Assembly: GCF_002929355.1 (NCBI RefSeq)
Contig: NZ_PJIR01000001.1
Coordinates: 62,001-126,000 of the forward strand
Reading direction: 5' to 3'
Length of the DNA stretch: 64,000 nucleotides
Source: Arthrobacter sp. B0490
Lineage (GTDB): Bacteria; Actinomycetota; Actinomycetes; Actinomycetales; Micrococcaceae
Shown: positions 1-9,780 of the stretch, piece after piece
Layout: each line of letters opens with the position of its first letter
How positions within the stretch are numbered: position 1 is the stretch's first letter
Notes under the pieces: generated by a model
The model's database searches: none
Told to the model about the DNA's origin: nothing
Seen by the model: only the letters and a program-made list of their open reading frames with translations
Made by a program: the position numbers and the translations under genes

Positions 1-1
1 C

Positions 2-337
2 GGCCAGGACGCGCCGACGAAGCTGCGCATCGGGTTCGGCCCGGACACGCTGCAGCTCGAACTGGACGTGAACGGTCCCGGCGACATCTTCGCGCTCGAC
101 CGTGCCACCCTCAGCGCCGACCTCAACGAGTCGGACCTGCTGCCCTACGGCGAGGTGCTCGACGGCGTGCTCGCGGGCGATCCGACCCTGTCCGTCCGCG
201 GCGACACCGCGGAGGACTGCTGGCGGATCGTGGAACCCGTCCTCACGGCGTGGTCGCAGGACCGCGTACCCCTCGAGGAGTACGTGGCGGGATCGGTGGG
301 CCCCGAGGCGTGGCCGTCGTCGCACGGCCGGGCCTGA
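2..337 (+). CDS. zwf: Glucose-6-phosphate dehydrogenase, C-terminal part (5' truncated by window edge)
   Basis: Open frame from base 2 to a TGA stop, giving the last 111 residues of a protein whose start lies outside the window. The run DLLPYGEVLDGVLAGDPTL, then RGDTAEDCWRIVEPVLTAW, is the typical C-terminal block of G6PDH (the family pattern is YxxLLxDxxxGDxTLFxRxDExExxWxxxxPxL). The enzyme oxidises glucose-6-phosphate to 6-phosphogluconolactone with NADP+, the entry step of the oxidative pentose phosphate pathway. It converges on glnK, and a strong hairpin separates the two. Only the C-terminal domain is visible, so the nucleotide-binding and catalytic residues cannot be checked. Confidence 0.85.
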   Translation, partial: GQDAPTKLRIGFGPDTLQLELDVNGPGDIFALDRATLSADLNESDLLPYGEVLDGVLAGDPTLSVRGDTAEDCWRIVEPVLTAWSQDRVPLEEYVAGSVGPEAWPSSHGRA

Positions 338-351
338 CCCGCCCCCGTACG

Positions 352-383
352 AAGGAAGGGCCGCCATCCGGCGGCCCTTCCTT
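352..383. terminator. Bidirectional intrinsic-type terminator hairpin between zwf and glnK
   Basis: A perfect 14-bp inverted repeat (AAGGAAGGGCCGCC / GGCGGCCCTTCCTT) with a 4-nt loop sits between two convergent genes. It can serve both strands: the plus-strand arm ends in CTTCCTT and the minus-strand arm in the same pattern. There is no long U tract, as is usual in GC-rich actinobacteria. Confidence 0.8.
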
Positions 384-419
384 GCTGCACCGGGGTGCCG
401 GCGCCCTGCTGTCCGAACC

Positions 420-2086
<1,667 letters not shown>

Positions 2087-2199
2087 CGAACGCGGTCCTT
2101 CCGAAGTGGGCGGGAACTTCCCGCTCCTCCAGAATGCGATGGACGTATTTCCGGCTGCTGGGTGTCGCGTTGCGCGCAGGTTACAGAACTCTCACCGGC

Positions 2200-2237
2200 G
2201 TAAAAGGCACGTGACGTCGATGTTTCGCGCAGGTTTC
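2200..2237 (-). promoter_or_regulatory. Candidate GlnR-type nitrogen-control site upstream of amt-glnK
   Basis: On the minus strand the pentamers GAAAC, GAAAC, GTCAC and TTTAC follow each other at exact 11-bp spacing, each separated by 6 nt. Known GlnR boxes in actinobacteria are built from GTNAC and GAAAC half-sites spaced by 6 nt. The site is 114-151 bp upstream of the amt start, a sensible activator position. The order of half-sites is not the textbook one, so this is a candidate only. No AmtR-type motif was recognised. Confidence 0.4.
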
Positions 2238-2342
2238 GCTGCCCGGATGCCCGTCGGGCCGGCAGCTGTCAGGCCGTCGTCGGGGCCGTCGTCCGGGTCG
2301 GCGGCTCTGCCGGGACGGCGTCGAGGCCGGACCCGCCCGGAC

Positions 2343-3536
2343 CTAGTTGAGCAGGGCGTCGACGAACCCCTCGGCGTCGAACGGGGCGAGATCGTCCGCG
2401 CCCTCGCCGAGACCGATCAGCTTCACCGGCACCCCGAGGCTGCGCTGGATGGCCACGACGATGCCGCCCTTCGCCGTCCCGTCCAGCTTGGTGAGCACGA
2501 TCCCGGTGATGTTCACGACCTCGGCGAACACCCGGGCCTGCGAGAGCCCGTTCTGCCCGGTCGTCGCATCCAGCACCAGGAGGACCTCGTCCACCGTGCC
2601 CTGCTTCTCGATCACGCGCTTGACCTTGCCGAGCTCGTCCATGAGCCCCACCTTGTTCTGCAGGCGTCCCGCGGTGTCGATCAGCACGACGTCGACCTCC
2701 TGCTCGATGCCGGCCTTCACGGCTTCGAAGGCGACAGACGCGGGGTCGGCGCCGTCGACGTCGGACTTCACCGTCGGCACGCCGACGCGGGCACCCCAGG
2801 TGGCCAGCTGCTCGGCGGCGGCAGCACGGAAGGTGTCCGCCGCACCCAGGATGACGTCCTTGTCGTCGGCCACCAGCACGCGGGCGAGCTTGCCGACCGT
2901 CGTCGTCTTGCCGACACCGTTGACGCCGACCACCATGACGATGGCCGGACGGTCGGCGTGGCGGTGCGTCGCCAGGGAACGGTCCATCGACGGGTCGACC
3001 AGCTTGATGAGTTCGTCCCGGAGCATGTCCTTGACCTCGGCGGGGTTCCGGCTGCCCGCCACCTTCACGCGCTCGCGCAGGGCGTCGACGAGTTCCAGGG
3101 TCGGCTCCGTGCCGAGGTCGGCGAGGAGGAGTGTCTCCTCCACCTCGTCCCAGACGTCCTCGTCGATCCTGTCCCGGGACAGCAGGGCGAGCAGCCCCTT
3201 GCCGAGGGCGTTGTTGGACCGCACGAGACGGGCGCGGAGGCGGGCGAGCCTGCCCTGCACGGGGTCGACGGTGTCGAGCAGGGGCAGGGCGGGTGCGTCG
3301 TCCAGCCCGCTGAGGTCGTCGGGGACGAGCACTGTGGTGGGAAGGCCGTCCGGACGGTCCAGGACGTCGGTGGACGTCGCCCCGTGGGCGCCGCCCGCCC
3401 CCTGGTCATCGGGATCCCGCGGTGAGGAGTACAGCCCGGGTGGGGTGCGGCGGCCGCGGACGAGGAGGGCGGCGACCGACCCGATCACGGCGAGCGCGAG
3501 GATGACGAAGATGACAGGCAGGAGGATGTCGTTCAC
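2343..3536 (-). CDS. ftsY: Signal recognition particle receptor FtsY
   Basis: 397 residues from a GTG start preceded by AAGGTGG. An N-terminal membrane helix (residues about 5-26) is followed by a short low-complexity acidic linker and the NG GTPase domain. G1 is GVNGVGKTTTVGK at residues 204-216; further motifs are DTAGR (G3), TKLDGTAKGG (G4 region) and a C-terminal GLGEGADDLAPF. It is the membrane receptor for Ffh/SRP and targets ribosomes to SecYEG by reciprocal GTPase activation. In many actinobacteria it directly follows smc; here a plus-strand MFS gene separates them. The N-terminal transmembrane helix in place of a long acidic A domain is common in this phylum. Confidence 0.97.
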   Translation of the reverse strand: MNDILLPVIFVILALAVIGSVAALLVRGRRTPPGLYSSPRDPDDQGAGGAHGATSTDVLDRPDGLPTTVLVPDDLSGLDDAPALPLLDTVDPVQGRLARLRARLVRSNNALGKGLLALLSRDRIDEDVWDEVEETLLLADLGTEPTLELVDALRERVKVAGSRNPAEVKDMLRDELIKLVDPSMDRSLATHRHADRPAIVMVVGVNGVGKTTTVGKLARVLVADDKDVILGAADTFRAAAAEQLATWGARVGVPTVKSDVDGADPASVAFEAVKAGIEQEVDVVLIDTAGRLQNKVGLMDELGKVKRVIEKQGTVDEVLLVLDATTGQNGLSQARVFAEVVNITGIVLTKLDGTAKGGIVVAIQRSLGVPVKLIGLGEGADDLAPFDAEGFVDALLN

Positions 3537-3600
3537 CGATCCACCTTCTCATACGGGCCGATTGAGCATCTCGCCCGCCGGGTGACAGAATTCGGGGACC

Positions 3601-4860
3601 ATGGCCGGACTTCCTCGCGCGCGCATCCCCTTCTCCAGGACACCCTCGGGCCGGGCGGAGCGCGAGCGCATCCCCCGCGAGATCAGGGTGCTGATCGCGG
3701 CGGCGTTCGTCATCGCCATCGGGTTCGGCCTGGTGGCCCCGATCCTCCCGCAGTTCGCCCGCAGCTTCGACGTGGGGGTGACGGCGGCCTCGGTGATCGT
3801 CAGTGCGTTCGCGCTCACCCGCCTGCTGTTCGCGCCGGCGGGCGGATGGCTCGTGGAGAAGCTCGGCGAGCGCCCCGTCTACATCATCGGCCTGCTGATC
3901 GTCGCGCTGTCCACCGCGGCCTGCGCCTTCGCCGGCGACTACTGGCAGCTCCTCGTGTTCCGGGGTCTCGGCGGCATCGGCTCCACGATGTTCACGGTGT
4001 CGGCCATGGGGCTGATCGTGCGGCTCGCGCCGCCGTCGATCCGCGGCCGCGTCTCCGGTGCGTATGCGACGGCGTTCCTGCTCGGCAGTATCGGCGGGCC
4101 CATCCTCGGCGGGCTGCTCGCCGGGCTGGGGCTGCGCGTGCCGTTCCTCGTCTATGCAGGGGCTCTCCTGGTCGCGTCCGCCGTCGTCTTCTTCCAGCTC
4201 AAGAACACCTCGCTCGCGGACCGGCAGGCGGCCCGCGAGTCGGTTCCCCTGACCGTCCGCGAGGCGGTGAAGGACTCCGCGTACCGTGCGGCACTCGTGT
4301 CGAGCTTCGCCAACGGGTGGTCCTCCTTCGGTATCCGCATGGCCCTCGTGCCGCTCTTCGCCACCGCGGTGCTGGGCGCCGGACCGCAGATCGCCGGCAT
4401 TTCGCTGGCGTTCTTCGCGGCCGGGACGGCGCTCGCTCTGACGGTCTCCGGGCGCCTCGCCGACACCGTCGGCAGGAGACCCCTCGTGATCACGGGCCTC
4501 CTGGTCAACGGGGCGGCGATGGCCGCGCTCGGCTTCTCGGGCAACGTCGCGGTGTTCCTCGCCGTCTGCGTCGTCGGCGGCGTGGGGACCGGGCTGCTGA
4601 ACCCGGCCCAGCAGGCCGCCGTCGCGGACGTCATCGGCAACGGACGCAGCGGCGGGAAGGTCCTGGCGGGCTTCCAGATGAGCTCCGACCTGGGTGCGAT
4701 CTTCGGTCCCCTGGTGGCCGGGGTCATCATCGACCGGCTCTGGGTGGGTTCCTACGACCTGGCCTTCGCGGTGACGGGCGCCCTCGCCGTCGCCGCCGCC
4801 GCGGTGTGGCTCGGCTCGCGGGAGACCCTGCCCGCGCAGGCCCGGACCACCGCACCCTAG
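3601..4860 (+). CDS. Major facilitator superfamily transporter (drug-efflux-like)
   Basis: 419 residues with about 12 membrane helices. A basic N-terminal tail (about 28 residues) precedes the first helix, which contains GFGLVAPILPQF, a pattern common in DHA1-type drug exporters. The loop between helices 2 and 3 has GGWLVEKLGERPVYI, matching MFS motif A (GxLaDrxGrkxx), and a second copy occurs in the C-half as GRLADTVGRRPLVI. The substrate is unknown; proton-coupled efflux of hydrophobic compounds or a sugar is plausible. It is convergent with smc and the two stop codons share the palindrome CTAG. It is an insertion between smc and ftsY, with no dedicated regulator beside it. Confidence 0.85.
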   Translation: MAGLPRARIPFSRTPSGRAERERIPREIRVLIAAAFVIAIGFGLVAPILPQFARSFDVGVTAASVIVSAFALTRLLFAPAGGWLVEKLGERPVYIIGLLIVALSTAACAFAGDYWQLLVFRGLGGIGSTMFTVSAMGLIVRLAPPSIRGRVSGAYATAFLLGSIGGPILGGLLAGLGLRVPFLVYAGALLVASAVVFFQLKNTSLADRQAARESVPLTVREAVKDSAYRAALVSSFANGWSSFGIRMALVPLFATAVLGAGPQIAGISLAFFAAGTALALTVSGRLADTVGRRPLVITGLLVNGAAMAALGFSGNVAVFLAVCVVGGVGTGLLNPAQQAAVADVIGNGRSGGKVLAGFQMSSDLGAIFGPLVAGVIIDRLWVGSYDLAFAVTGALAVAAAAVWLGSRETLPAQARTTAP

Positions 4861-7800
4861 CGGGCGGCCGGCTCCACGTCGGCCGTCAGCCGCTGGCTGA
4901 TCACGGTGGACACGCCGTCGCCGCGCATCGTGACGCCGTACAGGGCGTCGGCGACCTCCATGGTGCGTTTCTGGTGGGTGATGATGATGAGCTGGCTCGA
5001 CTCGCGGAGTTCCCGGAAGATCGTGATGAGGCGGCCCAGGTTCGTGTCGTCGAGGGCGGCCTCGACCTCGTCCATGACGTAGAACGGCGAGGGGCGTGCC
5101 TTGAAGATCGCCACGAGGAGGGCCACGGCCGTCAGCGACCGCTCCCCTCCGGAGAGCAGCGACAGGCGCTTGATCTTCTTGCCCGCGGGCCGCGCCTCGA
5201 CCTCGATCCCGGTGGTGAGCATGTCCGAGGGATCGGTCAGGACGAGCCTGCCCTCGCCGCCCGGGAAGAGGGTCGCGAAGACGCGCTCGAACTGCTCGGC
5301 GGTGTCGCGGTACGCGGCGGTGAACACCTGCTCCACGCGTTCGTCCACGTCCCGGATGATGTCCAGGAGGTCCTTCCGCGTGGCTTTGAGGTCCGCGAGC
5401 TGCGTGCTGAGGAACTGGTGCCGCTCCTCGAGGGCCGCGAACTCCTCGAGCGCCAGCGGGTTCACCCTGCCGAGGGCCGCGAGGTCGCGTTCGGCCCTCC
5501 TGAGCCTCTTCTCCTGCTGCTCGCGCACGAACGGAACACCTTGGGGCACGGGGTTGCCGTCGTCGTCGACGGGGGCCCTCAGGGCGGCCCACTTGTCCTC
5601 CGATGCCGAGTCGGCGGGTACGGGGAGGTGCGGGCCGAACTCGCCGACGAGGTGGTCCGGCGTCAGGCCCAGTTCCTCGATGGAGCGGTTCTCCAGGGCT
5701 TCGATCCGGGCCCCCTGCTGGGCGCGGGCGAGTTCGTCGCGGTGCACGGAATCGGTCAGCCGCGCGAGTTCGACGGCGAGGTCGGCGGTCGACCGTCGCA
5801 CCGCCTGCAACTCGCTGTCCTGCTCGTCGCGCCTGCGCTCTGCCGCATCGCGGTACTCGGCCGCGGCGGCCATCGAGCCGGCCGCAGCCCGTTCGGCCCG
5901 GCGTGCCGCCGTGGCGACGGCCACGGCCTTCCGGGCCTGCGCCGCGCGGATCCTCGCCTTCTCGGCGGCCTGCTCCCGTGCGCGGCGCTCGGCCTGGGCG
6001 GCTCGCTCGAGGGATGCCGCCCGGTTCGCGAGCGCGGAGAGCTGTTCCTCCCTGCTGCGGAGCGCCAGCCGCGCCTCGAGTTCGGACTGCCGCGCATCGG
6101 CGGCGGCACGCTGCAGGGCGTCCCGCTGTCCGGTGGACGGCTCGGCCTCGATCGGCTGGTCCTGCAGGTCCTTCAGGCGCAGGGCGGCCTCCTGCAGCTT
6201 CGACTCCTCCTGCACGAGGTTCGCCTCGGCGGCGCGCTCCAGGGCAGCGAGGCGCTCGGCCTCGCCGGAGGCCGAGCGGAGGCCCGCGTTCAGCCGGCCC
6301 AGTCTTTCGGCAACGGCCGCCATCCGGGCATCGGACTCGTGCAGGCGCTCGAGCGCCGCCTCCGTACGCTGCCGGGCGACCTGGAGGCGCGCCTCCGCTG
6401 CCGACAGCCGGAACCGGAGGCGCTCGGTCGCGGCGACGGCGGCGGCGAGGTGCGCCTCGGTCTGCTCGGCTGCGGCACGCAGCTCGAGGTATCCCGCCGC
6501 ACCGGGCGTACCCCCGCGGACGATGTGCCGGGACAGGACGTCACCCTCCCGCGTGACGGCCGCCCCCGCGCTCCCCTGCTCCACCACGGCTGCGGCCTGG
6601 TCGAGGTCCGCGACGACGACGATGCCCGCCAGGAGGTCCTCGACGGCGGCGCGCAGGGCGGGCGGTACGGACACCACGGAGAGCGCGGTGACCGGCGCGT
6701 CGTCGTGCGCTCCCGGCACCTGCGACCCCGGCGCGGCCGCCCGGTCGGTCTCCTGCGCGCCGGGGGCTACGACGAGGGACACCTGGCCGGCGTCGTCCTG
6801 CTTGACGAGCTCCAGCGCCCGCACCGCCGCCGGAACGCTGGGGACGGTCACGGCGTCGGCGGAGTGCGCCAGGGCCGCGGCGACCGCCTTCTCGAAACCG
6901 GGCGTCACCTGGAGGAGCTGGGCGAGCGGGAACACGCCGTCGAGCCCTGCCGCGAGGAGCACACCCGAGCCGTCGCGCTGCTGCAGGCCCTCACGCTGCG
7001 CCTCGAGGCGGGCGGCGAGGGCCCCACGGGCGCGGTCGGCGCCGCGCTCCTCCTCGGCGAGTGCGGCACGTTCCCCGGTGGCCGCTTCGAGGGCGGCGGA
7101 GGCGGCCTCGTACTCGGCGTCGAGTCCCTCCTCCCCCTCCTCGGCTCCCGCGACCTGGCTCTCGAGGGCCGCGAAGTCGCGCTCGGCGGTCCGGCGTCGT
7201 TCCTCGGCCGCGGTGATCGACGCACGGAGGCGCCCGAGTTCGGCGACGACGGACTCGACGCGGGACCGCGCGGCTCCGACGGTGCCCGCGAGCCGCGCGT
7301 CGCCCTCCCGGCGGTCCGCGGCGGCCCGGAGCAGGCGCGCGAGCCGCGCATCCTCGGCCGCCGAGGCCTCCTCCGCGGCACGGCGGACGGCGAGGGTCTC
7401 CTCGAGGGCGTGCGTGAGCGACACGACCTCGTCCTGCAGTCCCGTGACCTCGGCGCGCACGCGCGCGGCCTGCCGGTCGAGGTGGTCGGGATCGCGCCCC
7501 GGGTCCGGTCCGGTGCCGCCCTGGCCGAGGAGATGCCCCCGGTCCTCGGCGCGGGCGGCGAGCGCGGCGAGGTTCTCCCGGGCGCTGGACAGCGAGTACC
7601 AGGTCTCCCGGGCGCTGTTGAGGGCGGGAACGGACGCCGCTGCGGCCTGCTCGAGCTGCGCCTGGCGTCCCTGGGCCGCGCCGAGCTCCGTCTCGACCTC
7701 TTCGCGGCGCGCCTGCAGCGCGGCCTCGGCGGCCGTGTCCCGGTCGAAGCCGGCCCGCAGGGTGACGAGTTCGTCCGCGAGCAGCCGCGACCGCGCGTCC

Positions 7801-8477
7801 CGGGCCGCGAACTGCACCTGCTGCGCACGGCGTGCCACCTCCGCCTGCTTCCCGAGGGGCGTCAGCTGTCGCCGCAGCTCGGCCGTGAGGTCGGAGAGCC
7901 GTGCCAGGTTGGCCTGCATGGCGTCGAGCTTCCGGACCGTCTTCTCCCGGCGGCGCCGGTGCTTCAGGATCCCGGCGGCCTCCTCGATGAACCCCCGGCG
8001 GTCCTCGGGCGTGGCGTGCAGCACCTTGTCGAGCTGGCCCTGGCCCACGATGACGTGCATCTCCCGCCCCAGGCCGGAGTCGGAGAGCAGCTCCTGGATG
8101 TCGAGGAGCCTGCAGCTCCTGCCGTTGATCGCGTACTCCGAGCCACCCGCCCTGAAGAGGGTGCGGCTGATGGTGACCTCGGTGTACTCGATCGGAAGGG
8201 CGCCGTCGCTGTTGTCGATGGTCAGGGACACGTGGGCGCGGCCCAGCGCCGCCCTGCCGGAGGGACCGGTCGTGCCGGCGAAGATGACGTCCTCCATCCT
8301 CCCGCCGCGGAGGGTCTTGGCCCCCTGCTCCCCCATCACCCAGGCGAGCGCGTCCACCACGTTCGATTTGCCGGAGCCGTTCGGTCCCACCACGGCGGTG
8401 ACGCCGGGCTCGAAGTCGAAGGTGGTCGCCGAGGCGAAAGACTTGAACCCTCGCACGGTTAGACTCTTCAGATGCAC
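4857..8477 (-). CDS. smc: Chromosome partition protein SMC
   Basis: 1206 residues, normal for bacterial SMC. The N-terminal Walker A is GPNGSGKSN (residues 31-39), followed by two long coiled-coil segments rich in Ala, Glu and Arg that flank a hinge at about residues 500-650. The C-terminal head carries the signature LLSGGERSLTAVALLVAIF and Walker B FYVMDEVEAALDDTN. It forms the ATP-dependent condensin ring with ScpA/ScpB, compacts and segregates the chromosome and is loaded at parS by ParB. The start is GTG (MHLKSLTVRGFKSFA), which matches the conserved SMC N-terminus. scpA and scpB are not in this window. Confidence 0.98.
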   Translation of the reverse strand: MHLKSLTVRGFKSFASATTFDFEPGVTAVVGPNGSGKSNVVDALAWVMGEQGAKTLRGGRMEDVIFAGTTGPSGRAALGRAHVSLTIDNSDGALPIEYTEVTISRTLFRAGGSEYAINGRSCRLLDIQELLSDSGLGREMHVIVGQGQLDKVLHATPEDRRGFIEEAAGILKHRRRREKTVRKLDAMQANLARLSDLTAELRRQLTPLGKQAEVARRAQQVQFAARDARSRLLADELVTLRAGFDRDTAAEAALQARREEVETELGAAQGRQAQLEQAAAASVPALNSARETWYSLSSARENLAALAARAEDRGHLLGQGGTGPDPGRDPDHLDRQAARVRAEVTGLQDEVVSLTHALEETLAVRRAAEEASAAEDARLARLLRAAADRREGDARLAGTVGAARSRVESVVAELGRLRASITAAEERRRTAERDFAALESQVAGAEEGEEGLDAEYEAASAALEAATGERAALAEEERGADRARGALAARLEAQREGLQQRDGSGVLLAAGLDGVFPLAQLLQVTPGFEKAVAAALAHSADAVTVPSVPAAVRALELVKQDDAGQVSLVVAPGAQETDRAAAPGSQVPGAHDDAPVTALSVVSVPPALRAAVEDLLAGIVVVADLDQAAAVVEQGSAGAAVTREGDVLSRHIVRGGTPGAAGYLELRAAAEQTEAHLAAAVAATERLRFRLSAAEARLQVARQRTEAALERLHESDARMAAVAERLGRLNAGLRSASGEAERLAALERAAEANLVQEESKLQEAALRLKDLQDQPIEAEPSTGQRDALQRAAADARQSELEARLALRSREEQLSALANRAASLERAAQAERRAREQAAEKARIRAAQARKAVAVATAARRAERAAAGSMAAAAEYRDAAERRRDEQDSELQAVRRSTADLAVELARLTDSVHRDELARAQQGARIEALENRSIEELGLTPDHLVGEFGPHLPVPADSASEDKWAALRAPVDDDGNPVPQGVPFVREQQEKRLRRAERDLAALGRVNPLALEEFAALEERHQFLSTQLADLKATRKDLLDIIRDVDERVEQVFTAAYRDTAEQFERVFATLFPGGEGRLVLTDPSDMLTTGIEVEARPAGKKIKRLSLLSGGERSLTAVALLVAIFKARPSPFYVMDEVEAALDDTNLGRLITIFRELRESSQLIIITHQKRTMEVADALYGVTMRGDGVSTVISQRLTADVEPAAR

Positions 8478-8754
8478 GGTGTCAGGATCTCCAGGTGGTG
8501 TAGGACCTCCCTAATCTACTGGAACCCACCGACTTCGCCGGGTATCGCACCCGCTGCGGGGCCGGCGTCGGAGCGGCGCAGAGCGGCGCATCGGGCGGCA
8601 ACGCCGCACGCGCCGCTGAATTCGACGTGACCGGCCGCTGCATTACGAAGTAGGCTTACCAAAGATTCAGCAGTTTTCAGAGCGTCCAGGCCGATCCATC
8701 CGTGGATCCACCACGGCCATCCACCGGCGCTGACACATGGACGAGGCAGGAAAT

Positions 8755-9780
8755 TTGACCGGTAACGCGACGTTCCGACATGACAACACGGCCTTGCTCG
8801 CCGTCACGAGTGTGGAGGCGCCGGTAGTCGTCAGTTCCGCAGAGTTCGACGAACGGCTCGCCCCCAGCCTGAAGAGGCTCCGCCTCTCCAAGCGGCTCCT
8901 CGAACGCGTGGCAGGCGTCACGGAGCGGCGCTGGTGGTCCCCCGGGTCCGATTTCGACGACGCCGCCATCGAGGCCGGGGCGAAGGCGATGGCGGAGGCC
9001 GGCATCGAGCCGGGCGACGTGGGCCTGCTCATCAACACCTCGGTGACCCGGCGCAACCTCGAGCCGTCCGTCGCCGTGAAGATCCACCACTCGCTGGGAC
9101 TCCCCTCGTCGGCCATGAACTTCGACCTCGCGAACGCGTGCCTCGGCTTCGTCAACGGCATGACCCTGGCCGCGAACATGATCGATTCCGGGCAGATCAA
9201 GTACGCCCTCATCGTGGCCGGCGAGGACGCACAGCGCACGCAGGAGGCCACGTTCCGCCGCCTCAACCGTGAGGACTCGACGCGCGAGGACTTCCTGGCG
9301 GAGTTCGCGACCCTGACCCTCGGCTCCGGTGCCGCCGCGGCGGTCATCGGCCCCGCCGACCTGCATCCAGGCTCCCATCGCATCCTCGGCGGGGTGTCCC
9401 GCGCCGGGACGCAGCATCACGAACTGTGCGTGGGCGGCATCGACGGCATGTACACGGACACGAAGGGACTGCTCGACGGCGGCCTGGAGCTCGTGGTCAC
9501 CGCCTGGCACGAGGCGCAGGCCGACGGCTGGGCATGGGACGCGATGGACCGGTACGTCACGCACCAGGTCTCCAACTCCTACACCAACGCCATCATCAAG
9601 GCCGTGGATCTCGAGCGCGAACGCGTACCCATCACCTTCCCGCACTGGGGCAACGTGGGGCCGGCGTCCCTGCCGATGACCCTCGCCCAGGAGTCGCAGT
9701 CACTGGCCCCCGGGGACCGCGTGCTCTGCCTCGGCGTCGGCTCGGGCCTGAACACCTCGATGATGGAGATTGCGTGGTAG
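8755..9780 (+). CDS. oleA: OleA: acyl-CoA condensing thiolase-superfamily enzyme (long-chain olefin pathway)
   Basis: A KAS III-like enzyme that head-to-head condenses two fatty acyl-CoAs (non-decarboxylative Claisen reaction) to a 2-alkyl-3-ketoacid. The nucleophilic Cys lies in FDLANACLGFVNGM (Cys129 from this start), and the His and Asn of the triad fit the segments THQVSNSYTN and HWGNVGPASLP. The start chosen is TTG at 8755 because GAGGCAGGA sits just upstream; the in-frame ATG at 8737 has no ribosome site. It overlaps oleBC by 7 nt. The set oleA-oleBC-oleD is diagnostic for olefin rather than ordinary fatty acid synthesis. The 277-bp gap to smc is a divergent promoter region with a small CCGTGG/CCACGG hairpin at 8700-8716. 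Confidence 0.92.
   Translation: MTGNATFRHDNTALLAVTSVEAPVVVSSAEFDERLAPSLKRLRLSKRLLERVAGVTERRWWSPGSDFDDAAIEAGAKAMAEAGIEPGDVGLLINTSVTRRNLEPSVAVKIHHSLGLPSSAMNFDLANACLGFVNGMTLAANMIDSGQIKYALIVAGEDAQRTQEATFRRLNREDSTREDFLAEFATLTLGSGAAAAVIGPADLHPGSHRILGGVSRAGTQHHELCVGGIDGMYTDTKGLLDGGLELVVTAWHEAQADGWAWDAMDRYVTHQVSNSYTNAIIKAVDLERERVPITFPHWGNVGPASLPMTLAQESQSLAPGDRVLCLGVGSGLNTSMMEIAW

Noticed and set aside
3582..8462. Very long open frame on the plus strand opposite smc
   Set aside because: It is an antisense shadow of the GC-rich smc and MFS genes. It has no start signal, no family motif and implausible residue composition (Arg/Gly-rich).
8737..8754. ATG at 8737 as oleA start
   Set aside because: No ribosome site, whereas TTG 8755 has GAGGCAGGA just upstream and fits the family N-terminus.
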